A stretch of DNA of 64,000 nucleotides from Sphingomonadales bacterium (GTDB lineage: Bacteria; Pseudomonadota; Alphaproteobacteria; Sphingomonadales; Sphingomonadaceae), in the NCBI GenBank assembly GCA_016704425.1, contig JADJAC010000011.1:434001-498000 (forward strand). The letters are read 5' to 3'. Position numbers and translations under genes: made by a program. The first letter of the stretch is position 1; each line of letters opens with the position of its first letter. A model generated the notes under the pieces. That model searched no databases. It was not told the origin of the DNA and was given only the letters and a program-made list of their open reading frames with translations. Positions 33,016-41,959 of this stretch are shown here, piece after piece.

Positions 33016-34749
33016 CTAATTTTTATAGAGCTTGGACAGATTTATCTTGGGGGAGATCGCGTTAATCCCATCCGACAACTGCTTGATCTGGAAATTCTTT
33101 GTGTAACGCGCTGTTTCGCCTGTGGTCGCGTGTCCCGTCAGCTTGTCGATAATCTGGGCGGGGACCTGGCCCCATTGCATGAATGTGGTTGCGCTATGCC
33201 GCAGCGAATGGAAGTCCAATCCCGACGCATAGAGACCAACGTCCCTGCGGTAGCGGGTGAACCATTTCGTAAAATTGTGGCCCAGGCGCATATCAGCACC
33301 GCCTGGTGTCAGCTGCGAAAAGACTAGACGTTCCTTCGCCCCACGCTGTTCGGAAACATAGTCCAAAAAGCCCATTCGCTTCAATTCTTCGTGGATAGGC
33401 ACGAGGCGCACCGCGTTGGTGTTCTTGAGTTGGCGGGGGGCCTTTGCGTTGATGTCGAACACCCAGACGTCACTTTCAACACGAACGTCTTCAACGTGCA
33501 GTTGGCAGATTTCTTCCTGCCGCATGCCGGAATAGAGGGCGACCAGCGGCAGCCAGAATTTTTCGTCCCGAATGATAATATTGCCTGCTTTCGAACGCCG
33601 GTCCTTCGAATGGCAACCCTTCCATACTGGCGTATTGAAGAGTTTCGTCAAATCGTCTTCGCTCCACATTGCGCGCTGATCCTGCGGCTTTTTTGAGCCG
33701 GAGAATTTGAATCCTGCGAATATGTTTGCGGGCGCCTCATTGCGCTCGATCGCTTTTGCCCAAAGCGCTGACAGGGCGGCCAAGTGCCGTTGGACTGTTC
33801 GGGGGGTCAGCCGCGCCAAGTCTTTGCTGGACGATTCAGCAATAATGTCGGTAGCCGACATATGGCGGTATCTGGCGGATTTTCCGTAGCTCGCCGGCAA
33901 CTCCGATAGCATATCCTTAAAGCGCACGGCGTCTGCTCGCGCATAGCCAGACAAGGGTCGATCACCGCAAAGCTGTTCAAAAAGCTCAAAGGTCTTGCGT
34001 GCCTGAAGAGCCGTCTGCTGTTCCCAGACCTTGAGCCGCACTTGAGACATACGAAAATCCTCTGCCCGCGTTTTGAAGCTAGGCGCAGCCTCATCGGTCC
34101 GATCGCTCAATCCCGAAGCAGCATTCGAATGGTGTCCGTCGCGCTGAGCAGTGTCCTGCGCGCTTGCTCTATTGAGCTCCACCTGCAGGAGCATATCCTT
34201 TGGCACATAGGTAAAGTTGCCTTCGAACCTTGCTTTGACTGCCTCAGCGAGGTCACAGCCGGCCCTGAGCATAGCTTGCTGCACCAGGCGGACATCGAGT
34301 TCAGTCAGTTTTGCCGACCAACCATGCTTCTTGATCATGGATGCTGCGATCATGTCCGCGGACGCGAAGTTATTCGTCGCTAGATCATTCCTGGTCTGTT
34401 CAAGGACACGGGAATAATGTGCGACCCGGGCTAGTCGCTCTTTTTCGCTGAGGGATGTCTGTCCAATCAACCGAAGCTGGTTCTCGCGTTCGAGAACAGT
34501 CGCGTAAAAGTCTTGAACAAGCGCTGCGAGATCGGATTCAGTCAGGGTTTGAACATTTCGGGCCACTATGAACAGCTCCTGCGAACGCAAATAAAGGGTT
34601 CTAGTAAGATTGCGCGCGACCACAGCATCGCAGGTCCGAAGGCTACAACACAATTCGGATCGCAGCAAAACCGGACGGAGGTCCAGCGGAATTGCCCTTC
34701 TGAAATGATATATGCCGTCCTTGCGCGTTGTATTTGGCACTCGAGACAT
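33016..34749 (-). CDS. Tyrosine-type site-specific recombinase (phage-like integrase)
   Basis: The 577-residue protein has an N-terminal DUF6538-like segment (RKDGIYHFRRAIPLDLRP). A core-binding domain lies in the middle, and the C-terminal catalytic domain has the first arginine in LYSGMRQEEICQL, HSLRH with His514 and Arg517, His540 in TGHATTG and the nucleophile Tyr549 in RYTKN. All catalytic residues are present. The start at 34749 (MSRVPN) follows GAGGGGCG. It is transcribed away from tRNA-Gln, whose 3' end is about 100 bases upstream, the usual layout of a tRNA-targeting island integrase. Confidence 0.93.
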   Translation of the reverse strand: MSRVPNTTRKDGIYHFRRAIPLDLRPVLLRSELCCSLRTCDAVVARNLTRTLYLRSQELFIVARNVQTLTESDLAALVQDFYATVLERENQLRLIGQTSLSEKERLARVAHYSRVLEQTRNDLATNNFASADMIAASMIKKHGWSAKLTELDVRLVQQAMLRAGCDLAEAVKARFEGNFTYVPKDMLLQVELNRASAQDTAQRDGHHSNAASGLSDRTDEAAPSFKTRAEDFRMSQVRLKVWEQQTALQARKTFELFEQLCGDRPLSGYARADAVRFKDMLSELPASYGKSARYRHMSATDIIAESSSKDLARLTPRTVQRHLAALSALWAKAIERNEAPANIFAGFKFSGSKKPQDQRAMWSEDDLTKLFNTPVWKGCHSKDRRSKAGNIIIRDEKFWLPLVALYSGMRQEEICQLHVEDVRVESDVWVFDINAKAPRQLKNTNAVRLVPIHEELKRMGFLDYVSEQRGAKERLVFSQLTPGGADMRLGHNFTKWFTRYRRDVGLYASGLDFHSLRHSATTFMQWGQVPAQIIDKLTGHATTGETARYTKNFQIKQLSDGINAISPKINLSKLYKN

Positions 34750-34851
34750 CGTGCAAACGCCCCTCTCTGTAGAAGGGCTCTGTATCAAGCCCCAAGCGAG
34801 GTTCTGACGTCGACCAAAATAACTTTATTTCTCCGTTACTTAGGAGAAAGG

Positions 34852-34880
34852 TGGCTGGGGCGGCAGGATTCGAACCTGCG
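34852..34880. other. Candidate attachment site (3' end of tRNA-Gln)
   Basis: The T-loop and acceptor end of the tRNA gene face the integrase. Family knowledge of tRNA-targeting tyrosine recombinases makes this half of the gene the likely crossover core. I found no second copy of GGCAGGATTCGAACCTGC on reading the rest of the window, so the partner site is not located. Confidence 0.45.
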
Positions 34881-34926
34881 AATGCCGGCATCAAAAGCCG
34901 GTGCCTTACCGCTTGGCGACGCCCCA
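34852..34926 (-). tRNA. tRNA-Gln (anticodon TTG)
   Basis: The minus strand folds into a complete cloverleaf. It has acceptor TGGGGCG with CGCCCCA, D stem GCC/GGC, anticodon stem CCGGC/GCCGG around the loop TTTTGAT (anticodon TTG), and T stem GCAGG/CCTGC around TTCGAAT. The discriminator is G, followed by an encoded CCA. It is intact, so the element that uses it restores the 3' end. Confidence 0.97.
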
Positions 34927-34982
34927 ACATGCGCTTGCAAGGAGGCGGCCCTATAGCAGCCCGATTGCCAATGACAATTCCC

Positions 34983-36098
34983 TCAGTCCAGCCGCATGAC
35001 CCAATGATGCGGATCGGGAGCAAGTCCGCGCTGGATGGCAACGAGCTTCTCCTTCATTCGGGTCGTGAACTGGCCCGGCCCGCCCGCGCCGATCGAGAAG
35101 GCGCCGTTGGCCCCCGTCACGCTGCCGATCGGCGTAACAACGGCGGCAGTGCCGCAGGCGAAGGCTTCGGTCAGGCGTCCGCTTTCGGCATCGGCCTGCC
35201 ACTGGTCGATGGAATAGGGTTCTTCGCGCACGACGATGCCATCCTCGCGCGCAAGTGTGAGCAGGGCATCGCGCGTAATGCCGGGCAGGATTGTTCCACC
35301 AAGGGGAGGCGTCTGGATCGATCCGTCACTGAAGACGAAAAAGAGGTTCATCCCGCCAAGTTCTTCGACCCAGCGCCGTTCGGCGGCGTCGAGGAAGACC
35401 ACCTGGTCAAATCCCTTCGCAATCGCTTCGGCCTGCGCAACGAGACTCGCGGCGTAGTTGCCGCCGCATTTTGCCGCTCCCGTGCCTCCGGGCGCTGCCC
35501 GTGTGTGATCCTGCGAAACCCAGAGCGAAATCGCCGGGGCTCCGCTCTTGAAATAGCCGCCGACCGACGATGCTAGGACCAGGTAGATATATTCGGAAGA
35601 GGGCTTCACGCCGAGGAAAACCTCGCTCGCAAACATGAACGGCCTCAAATAGAGCGAGCCCCCTTCGATGTCGGGAAACCAGTCTCGGTCAATACTCACG
35701 ATCTGCCGGAGCGATTCGATAAACAGGTCTTCGGGAAGTTCCGCCATGGCCAGCCGTTGTGCCGAATCGCGGAACCGTTTCGCGTTCGCTTCCGGCCTGA
35801 ACAGAGCCATGCTGCCATCGGCCAGCCGATAGGCCTTGAGCCCTTCGAAAATCTCTTGCGCATAGTGAAGCACAGCAGTTGCGGGATCGATTGACAGCGG
35901 CCCCCGCGGCATGACTTTTGCGTCGTGCCAGCCCAGCGTCTCATTGTAGCGGATCATCACCATATGGTCCGTGAACACCCGGCCAAAGCCCGGATTGGCC
36001 AACAGGCGCGCGCGTTCGGCCACGTCGACAGGATTGGCGTTGCGCTCCACGACGAACGCAGGCGCGCCTGGCGTTTGCGGGGAAGTGCGTTCGTCCAT
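34983..36098 (-). CDS. ilvE: Branched-chain amino acid aminotransferase
   Basis: The 371-residue PLP enzyme of fold type IV has LHYAQEIFEGLKAYR near the start, the phosphate and lysine region GGTGAAKCGGNYA, and VEELGGMNLFFVF toward the C-terminus. These are characteristic of the longer BCAT group II. It interconverts branched-chain amino acids and 2-oxo acids. The start at 36098 follows GAGAGGAG. It is divergent from a MarR gene and immediately beyond the tRNA, marking the return to ordinary chromosome. Confidence 0.93.
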   Translation of the reverse strand: MDERTSPQTPGAPAFVVERNANPVDVAERARLLANPGFGRVFTDHMVMIRYNETLGWHDAKVMPRGPLSIDPATAVLHYAQEIFEGLKAYRLADGSMALFRPEANAKRFRDSAQRLAMAELPEDLFIESLRQIVSIDRDWFPDIEGGSLYLRPFMFASEVFLGVKPSSEYIYLVLASSVGGYFKSGAPAISLWVSQDHTRAAPGGTGAAKCGGNYAASLVAQAEAIAKGFDQVVFLDAAERRWVEELGGMNLFFVFSDGSIQTPPLGGTILPGITRDALLTLAREDGIVVREEPYSIDQWQADAESGRLTEAFACGTAAVVTPIGSVTGANGAFSIGAGGPGQFTTRMKEKLVAIQRGLAPDPHHWVMRLD

Positions 36099-36157
36099 CG
36101 GGGCTCCTCTCAGATGCGGCTTGCATTCCGGTAATCGACGCGCCAAGATACGTCAAT

Positions 36158-36667
36158 ATGGCTGTCCTAAATGTTCAAAGGGAAAAATCCGTCGCGTCGC
36201 CGACCTTTTTGGCCGAAGCGGATATCCGGCGGGGAGTCGAGTCCCTCTACTTCGGGTATAGTCATCTGACGCGTTCAATCGATGAAGAGCTGGCGACGCA
36301 AGGACTTGGTCGCGCGCACCACCGCGCGCTCTATTTCATCGCTCGTCAGCCTGATCTGACGGTCAGTGACCTGCTCAAACTGCTGGCGATCACGAAACAA
36401 TCGCTTGGCCGCGTTCTCAACGATCTGGCCGAACGCGCGCTTGTCGAAAGCCGGCCCGGCCCCGTTGACCGGCGGCAGAAACTGCTTCGGCTGACGAAGG
36501 CTGGCGTGGCACTCGAGGCCCGACTGTTCAGCAGCCTGCGGGACAAGATGGCTCATGCCTATGACAATGCTGGCGAAGCGGCTGTGACGGGTTTCTGGCA
36601 CGTGCTGGAAGGCCTCATCCCCGAATCGGAACTCGACCGCGTCATCGCCCTCCAGCGCGGACCCTAG
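36158..36667 (+). CDS. MarR family transcriptional regulator
   Basis: The 169-residue winged-helix protein has the MarR core: LGRAHHRALYFIARQPDLTVSDLLKLLAITKQSLGRVLNDL, then the wing VESRPGPVDRRQKLLRLTKAG. A longer N-terminal arm than usual precedes it. It is divergent from ilvE across a short gap. Its stop overlaps that of proC by 4 bases. The ligand is unknown. Confidence 0.9.
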   Translation: MAVLNVQREKSVASPTFLAEADIRRGVESLYFGYSHLTRSIDEELATQGLGRAHHRALYFIARQPDLTVSDLLKLLAITKQSLGRVLNDLAERALVESRPGPVDRRQKLLRLTKAGVALEARLFSSLRDKMAHAYDNAGEAAVTGFWHVLEGLIPESELDRVIALQRGP

Positions 36668-37464
36668 GTCCGGCGGGCCGCGTCGCCCATTTCGGCGCTG
36701 CGCTTTTCTGCTGCCGCCAGCGTATCGGTCAGCAGCCGGACAAGCGCTTCGTCCGCATCCAGCACGTCTAGCCCCTCACGCGTCATGCCGCCCTTGCTCG
36801 CGACCCGATCGGCGAGCATGGCGGGTGCTTCGCCGGATTGAGCGGCCAGCATCGCCGAACCTTCAACCATTGCCAAGGCCAGTCGCGCTGACTGATCGGG
36901 CGCAAGCCCAAGCCGAGCGCCGGCGATGCCGAGCGCATCGATGAACCGATAGAGGAAGGCCGGCCCGCTTGCCGCAAGGGCAGCGACCAGATGGAGCAGG
37001 CCCTCATCGTCGATCCATTCGACCAGCCCCAGCGGCGCCATCAACGCGCAAGTCTCGTCATCGGGTCCATCCGTTCCATGGATCGCGATCACACCTTTGC
37101 CGAGTGCAGCGGGCAGGTTGGGCATGATCCGCACGATTTGGGCTGCTTCGGGAAATCGATCCTTCAGCGCGGCAATTTCGACACCGGCCAGAATGGAAAG
37201 GACACGCGTCTCTGGGCCCACAAGTCGCGCCACTTCCGCAGCGACCGCATCGAGCATCTGCGGCTTGATGGCCAGCAGGATCTTGTCGGCAGGGACCGCA
37301 TCGGCCGGAATCGCGGCAAGCGCCAAAAGTCCGCCGGGCAGGTCGGGAAAGGCTGGGTCGACAACCCTGACCTGCGTGGCATCCATCCCGGTTTCGATCC
37401 AGCGCCGGAGCATCGCGCCGGCCATATTGCCGCAGCCGATGATCCAGAACAGGCCGTCGCTCAC
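36664..37464 (-). CDS. proC: Pyrroline-5-carboxylate reductase
   Basis: The 266-residue product has the N-terminal NAD(P) loop IIGCGNMAGAM, the substrate and cofactor strand ILLAIKPQML, the IVRIMPNLPAALGKG segment, and the C-terminal signature VASKGGMTREGLDVL. It catalyses the last step of proline synthesis. Its ATG overlaps the stop of the YbjN-domain gene (ATGA), so the two are coupled. Confidence 0.95.
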   Translation of the reverse strand: MSDGLFWIIGCGNMAGAMLRRWIETGMDATQVRVVDPAFPDLPGGLLALAAIPADAVPADKILLAIKPQMLDAVAAEVARLVGPETRVLSILAGVEIAALKDRFPEAAQIVRIMPNLPAALGKGVIAIHGTDGPDDETCALMAPLGLVEWIDDEGLLHLVAALAASGPAFLYRFIDALGIAGARLGLAPDQSARLALAMVEGSAMLAAQSGEAPAMLADRVASKGGMTREGLDVLDADEALVRLLTDTLAAAEKRSAEMGDAARRT

Positions 37465-37970
37465 GCTTCGCCCTGCGTCTCGACCATTGCAGCAGCGATT
37501 GCCTCAGCCGGAGACTTGCCGCCCCACATCACGAACTGGAAGACAGGATAAAACCGGTCGAGTTCACCCGCCGCCGCATCGATCAGCGCGTCGGCCTGTT
37601 CCGTCGACAATGTCGCTTCCTCCTGTCCTTCCAGAAGGGCGGCGTGGCGAAAGACCAGCGTGCCGTTGCCCGACCAAAGCTCGAAATGGCCAAGCCAAAG
37701 CTGCTCGTTGATCAGCCCGATAGTCTCATAGATCGCAGCATATTGGTCCTGCGTCACCCGGACGTCGGGAAAGGCCAGAAACTGGAGCACGCGATCATCG
37801 TCCCGCCACACGCCGCGAAGTTCATATTGGCCCCAGGAGCCTTGCGTCGCGGCGACGATTTCTTCATCCCCGACGCGTTCATGGCTCCAGCCATTGGCCG
37901 CGAACCAGCTTTCGAGCGTGTCGATGGGCGTGGACGGGCCATCGTGATTTTCAAGATCGTCAATCGTCAT
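37461..37970 (-). CDS. YbjN domain-containing protein
   Basis: The 169-residue acidic protein has the YbjN pattern: PIDTLESWFAANGWSHERVGDEEI, then LQFLAFPDVRV and YETIGLINEQLWLGHFELW. Members look like class I chaperone-fold proteins, but the function is not established. The ATG at 37970 has an AAGG site at the right distance; the ATG at 37976 is too close to it. It often precedes proC in this lineage and does so here. Confidence 0.85.
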   Translation of the reverse strand: MTIDDLENHDGPSTPIDTLESWFAANGWSHERVGDEEIVAATQGSWGQYELRGVWRDDDRVLQFLAFPDVRVTQDQYAAIYETIGLINEQLWLGHFELWSGNGTLVFRHAALLEGQEEATLSTEQADALIDAAAGELDRFYPVFQFVMWGGKSPAEAIAAAMVETQGEA

Positions 37971-38046
37971 ATGCATGTCCTTGCGCTGAATTCAGGCGCG
38001 ACTGCAAGAGTATGCGTGACGAAAACTGTGGATAGGGTGGCGCGGA

Positions 38047-38331
38047 TCAAGCCTTGGGCTTGGCGGCGCGCTTTGCTGCTGCGGGCTTTGCGGCCTTGCC
38101 TTCGAGCGCGTCGAGCCGGGCCTTTAGGGCGTCGGCTTCATCTCGCGCTGCAGCGGCCATGGCCTTGACGGCTTCAAATTCGTCACGGCTGACAAAGTCC
38201 AGCCCGCCGATCCATTCCTTGGCGCGTTCGCGGGCCGATGCTTCGGCCTCGCGCCCCACGCCGGCAATGGTTCCGGCGGCGCCGTTGATGATTTTGGCAA
38301 GATCGTCGAAAATGCGGTTCTGGCTTTGCAC
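38047..38331 (-). CDS. ubiK: Ubiquinone biosynthesis accessory factor UbiK (BMFP family)
   Basis: The 94-residue protein matches the BMFP/YqiC pattern. An N-terminal amphipathic helix (NRIFDDLAKIINGAAGTIAGV) is followed by a coiled coil (SRDEFEAVKAMAAAARDEADALKARLDALEGK) and an alanine-lysine-rich tail. UbiK assists aerobic ubiquinone synthesis and binds lipids. It lies upstream of the YbjN-proC pair on the same strand, with a 76-base gap. Confidence 0.85.
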   Translation of the reverse strand: MQSQNRIFDDLAKIINGAAGTIAGVGREAEASARERAKEWIGGLDFVSRDEFEAVKAMAAAARDEADALKARLDALEGKAAKPAAAKRAAKPKA

Positions 38332-38502
38332 GGGCTTTTTCCTTCATATCGGGAGAAACTTGTCCCTCCTGAACATATCTGGGTAACCTATTGCGTTTCG
38401 ACAAGGGCGAAAGCGGGCGCCCCGGTGCGATAGCCACAAACTGCTTTCGCCTTCTCGCGAAGCGGTTAAGGTCGGGCCATCAAGAATCAGAGGGGAATGA
38501 TG

Positions 38503-39906
38503 ATGCGAGGATTGGTTTTGGGGGCGGTTCTGGCCGCCGTGACGGCACAACAGGCCCAGGCCCAAATTCGACCCGACCAGGCTGCCTTCCGCGCGCTGTA
38601 CAAGGAACTGGTTGAAACCAATACCACGCTTTCATCGGGAAGTTGCACTCTGGCCGCCGAACGTCTCGCCGCGCGCATGAAGGCGGCCGGCTATGCGGAA
38701 AAGGACCTGACGGTCTTCTCGACGCCCGAGAAGCCGAAAGAAGGCGGGCTCGTTGCCATCTTGCCGGGCACGTCCAAAAAGGCGAAGCCGATCCTGCTGC
38801 TGGGCCATCTCGATGTTGTGGAGGCCAACCGCGCCGACTGGACCCGCGATCCCTTCACCTTGATTGAAGAGGGCGGCTATTTCTATGCGCGCGGGGCATC
38901 CGACGACAAGGCGCAATCGGCAATCTGGACCGATACGCTGATCCGCTTCAGACAGGAGGGATTCAAGCCGAAACGCACGATAAAGCTGGCGCTGACCTGT
39001 GGGGAGGAGACGACGACAGCTTTCAACGGGGCCGGGTGGCTGGCCAAGAACCGGCGCGAATTGATTGATGCCGAATATGCACTCAACGAAGGCGGGGGCG
39101 GTCTGGTCGGGCCGGACGGTACACGCTCGGTCCTGTCGATGCAGGTTGGTGAAAAGACTGTCGCCAACTTCCGGTTGGAGACAACCAATCCTGGCGGACA
39201 CAGTTCGATGCCGCGCCCGGATAACGCCATCTATTCCCTTGCTACTGCACTGAACAGGGTCGGCAGGTATGAATTCCCGGTCCAGTTCAGCGATACGACG
39301 CGAAGCTTTTTCAGCCGACTGGCGCCGACGCTGCCGCCGAAAATGTCGGGCGCAGTAACGGCCTTGCTGGCAAACCCGGAAGACAAGGCGGCGGATGCCC
39401 TTGTTTCGATGGACCCGACGCTGCATTCCACGCTGCGGACCACCTGTGTCGCGACTATGTTGGATGGGGGGCATGCGATGAACGCCCTGCCGCAGCGAGC
39501 GCGGGCGATCGTGAACTGCCGCATCTTTCCCGGAAACACGCCTCAAAGCGTGCAGGCGACACTTGCAAATGCTATAAGCGATCCGCAGGTCGCGATATCA
39601 CAAATCATCGAGGATCGCCCGCTTGCATCGCCACCGCCCCTATCGCCAAAGATTTTCGGGCCCGCCGAAAAGCTGGCTGCTGAAATGTTCCCGGGCGTGC
39701 CGATTCTGCCGACCATGTCGACAGGCGCGACCGATGGTATCTTTCTTGGGGCCATCGGCATCCCGACCTATGGCGTACCCGGTATCTTCTACGATGCCGA
39801 TGGCGGTGGCATTCATGGCCTGAACGAAAGAATACGGGTCAAGTCGCTCTATGACGGACGCGACTATCTGTTCCGGCTGGTGAAGATCTACGCCAACCAG
39901 AATTAG
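38503..39906 (+). CDS. Secreted M20 family metallopeptidase
   Basis: The 467-residue product begins with a signal peptide (MRGLVLGAVLAAVTAQQAQA). The M20 metal-binding residues are present: LLGHLDVV, the bridging GASDDKAQ, CGEETT, and the late histidine in GGIHGLNE. The dimerisation domain contains NPGGHSSMPRPDNAIY. Such enzymes are periplasmic di- or aminopeptidases and carboxypeptidases. Three ATG codons in tandem occur at 38497, 38500 and 38503; the last has the best distance from AGAGGGGA. It is divergent from ubiK. Confidence 0.92.
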   Translation: MRGLVLGAVLAAVTAQQAQAQIRPDQAAFRALYKELVETNTTLSSGSCTLAAERLAARMKAAGYAEKDLTVFSTPEKPKEGGLVAILPGTSKKAKPILLLGHLDVVEANRADWTRDPFTLIEEGGYFYARGASDDKAQSAIWTDTLIRFRQEGFKPKRTIKLALTCGEETTTAFNGAGWLAKNRRELIDAEYALNEGGGGLVGPDGTRSVLSMQVGEKTVANFRLETTNPGGHSSMPRPDNAIYSLATALNRVGRYEFPVQFSDTTRSFFSRLAPTLPPKMSGAVTALLANPEDKAADALVSMDPTLHSTLRTTCVATMLDGGHAMNALPQRARAIVNCRIFPGNTPQSVQATLANAISDPQVAISQIIEDRPLASPPPLSPKIFGPAEKLAAEMFPGVPILPTMSTGATDGIFLGAIGIPTYGVPGIFYDADGGGIHGLNERIRVKSLYDGRDYLFRLVKIYANQN

Positions 39907-39910
39907 GGCA

Positions 39911-40915
39911 TCAGCCAGACACAGTCTGTTCGATAGCCCCGAACAGGCTGTGGTGCTTGTCGTCTTCCATCCAGATGCGAACAGTATCGCCGGCCTTCAT
40001 GAATGGCGTTTCCGGCGTGCCGTGGAGAATCGTCTCGACCGTGCGGACTTCGGCGAGGCATGAATAGCCCAGGCCGCCGTCGCTGATCGGCTTGCCCGGG
40101 CCGCCATCCGGACCGCGGTTGGAGACTGTGCCCGAACCGATGATCGTTCCCGCGCCAAGCGCCCGCGTCTTGGCGGCATGGGCAATGAGCTGGCCGAAAT
40201 CGAAGGTCATGTCGATGCCCGCATCGGCTCGTCCCAGCGGCTTGCCATTGAAATCGACGCAGAGCGCGCCATGCAGTTTCGCGCCGTCCCAGCGGGGGCC
40301 CAGCGCATCCGGTGTCACGAACACCGGAGAAAAGGCGCTCGCAGGCTTGGACTGGAAAAAGCCAAAGCCCTTTGCCAGCTCGCCCGGGATGAGGTTGCGC
40401 AGAGAGACATCATTGGTGAGGCCGACGAGCCGGATTGCTGCGCGCGCGCCGTCCAGCGAAACGCCCTGTGGCACGTCGCCCGTTACAACCACGACTTCGG
40501 CTTCCATGTCGCAGCCCCAGCTTTCATCGGCGAGCGGAATGGGATCGCGAGGCCCGAGGAAGCCATCCGATCCGCCCTGATACATCAGGGGGTCGTGCCA
40601 GAAGCTGTCAGGCATATCCGCCGCGCGCGCCTGCCGGACCAGTGCGACATGATTCACATAGGCCGAGCCATCCGCCCATTGATAGGCGCGGGGCAGTGGG
40701 GCCATGGCTTCACGCTCATGGAAGCGCATCATCGGAATGGCTTCATGCGAAAGGTCAGTCGCCAGGTTGCGCAGGGCCGGTTCGACAGCGTCCCATTGGT
40801 CGAGCGCGAACTGGAGGGTCGGGGCGATATGGCCAGCATCAGTATACCAGGCGAGATCATCCGAGACGACGACAAGGCGGCCATCCCGGCCCGATTTCAG
40901 AGAAGCAAGTTTCAT
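39911..40915 (-). CDS. Fumarylacetoacetate hydrolase family protein
   Basis: The 334-residue protein has the FAH fold with the metal-binding glutamates around ESWGCDMEAEVVVVTG, followed by LTNDVSLRNLIPGELAKGFGFFQSKPA and the late IIGSGTVSNRGPDGGPG. It is the length of the bacterial FahA-like group that cleaves fumarylacetoacetate at the end of tyrosine catabolism. hpd is nearby but separated by the C13 peptidase gene, and no homogentisate dioxygenase is seen here. The start at 40915 lies next to an AAGGACT site; a longer frame extends into the divergent gene. Confidence 0.88.
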   Translation of the reverse strand: MKLASLKSGRDGRLVVVSDDLAWYTDAGHIAPTLQFALDQWDAVEPALRNLATDLSHEAIPMMRFHEREAMAPLPRAYQWADGSAYVNHVALVRQARAADMPDSFWHDPLMYQGGSDGFLGPRDPIPLADESWGCDMEAEVVVVTGDVPQGVSLDGARAAIRLVGLTNDVSLRNLIPGELAKGFGFFQSKPASAFSPVFVTPDALGPRWDGAKLHGALCVDFNGKPLGRADAGIDMTFDFGQLIAHAAKTRALGAGTIIGSGTVSNRGPDGGPGKPISDGGLGYSCLAEVRTVETILHGTPETPFMKAGDTVRIWMEDDKHHSLFGAIEQTVSG

Positions 40916-41022
40916 GACGACAGTCCTTAGGGCAGCAAGGGTTGAGGGGGAAGAGGCGGCCGCGCTTGACCGCGCGCCCATTTCGTGATGGCTTGGGGCA
41001 TGATTTCGGTTCAGCAGGCAGG

Positions 41023-41952
41023 ATGAGGCAGGGCATGCGATACTGGTTGGCATTGGTTGGCGCACTGTTCTTCACAGGCGCGGCCTATGCTCAGGTTTCG
41101 CCGCAGGAGGTTGCAGCGGCGAATCGCGGCATCGTGACCGAACAGGGCCGCGATGCTGCCTGGCACTATGCCCAGCATCGGCTTCTTGGTGGCGCGATCA
41201 ATGCCCTGAAGCCGCAGCGCCCCGGTGTCGTCGATGCCTATGTCATCGTGGCAGGGCTCGATTCGGACCCTGTCTTCGGTCGTGAAGCCGCGCAGACTGC
41301 CAAGGTCCTTGCCCGGCGCTTCGATGCCGTCGGCCGGACGATCGTTCTGGCGGCAGGCAATGGCGCGGGCGATGTGACGATTCCCGATGGTTCTCCGGCG
41401 AACCTTGAAATCGCTCTTGGCGCATTCGCGGCGAAGATGGATCTGAAGGAGGATGTACTGATCCTCTACACGACCAGCCACGGCGCGCCTGAGGTAGGTC
41501 TGGCCTATCGCGACGGCGATCATGGCTATGGCTGGATCGGGCCAAAGCGGCTTGCCGATCTTTTGAATGGCGCTGGCTTTTCGCGGCGGCTGGTGATGCT
41601 CTCCGCCTGCTTTTCCGGCGAACTGCTGCCATATCTCGTAAATGACAGCAGCGTCGTTGTGACTGCGGCGGATCGGGATCAGACAAGCTTTGGCTGCGCC
41701 CCCGGCAATGACTGGACCTTTTTCGGAGATGCCCTGATCAATACGGCCCTTCGCACGCCGCAGCCATTCGACACGGCCATAGCGCAGGCCTTTGACCTTA
41801 TTCGCCATTGGGAGACATCAAAGCGCCTGCAGCCTTCCCGACCGCAATTCTATACTGGCAGCGCTGCGAATCTGTGGCTCCAGGCTCTTGAAAAGCGCAT
41901 GCCCGCCGATGCCACGCCCAAGGTTGGGCGGCCAGCCGTCGGTGGCAGATAG
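41023..41952 (+). CDS. Secreted C13 (legumain-like) family peptidase
   Basis: The 309-residue product starts with a signal peptide (YWLALVGALFFTGAAYA). It has the clan CD catalytic pair: His in LILYTTSHGAPE and Cys in VMLSACFSGE, in the caspase-like alpha-beta order. The preceding VDAYVIVAGLDSDPVFGREA strand is typical of bacterial C13 proteins. Legumains cut after Asn or Asp, but bacterial members are little studied. ATGs at 41023 and 41035 both give the signal peptide. It is convergent with a VOC gene. Confidence 0.8.
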   Translation: MRQGMRYWLALVGALFFTGAAYAQVSPQEVAAANRGIVTEQGRDAAWHYAQHRLLGGAINALKPQRPGVVDAYVIVAGLDSDPVFGREAAQTAKVLARRFDAVGRTIVLAAGNGAGDVTIPDGSPANLEIALGAFAAKMDLKEDVLILYTTSHGAPEVGLAYRDGDHGYGWIGPKRLADLLNGAGFSRRLVMLSACFSGELLPYLVNDSSVVVTAADRDQTSFGCAPGNDWTFFGDALINTALRTPQPFDTAIAQAFDLIRHWETSKRLQPSRPQFYTGSAANLWLQALEKRMPADATPKVGRPAVGGR

Positions 41953-41959
41953 GCGGGGC

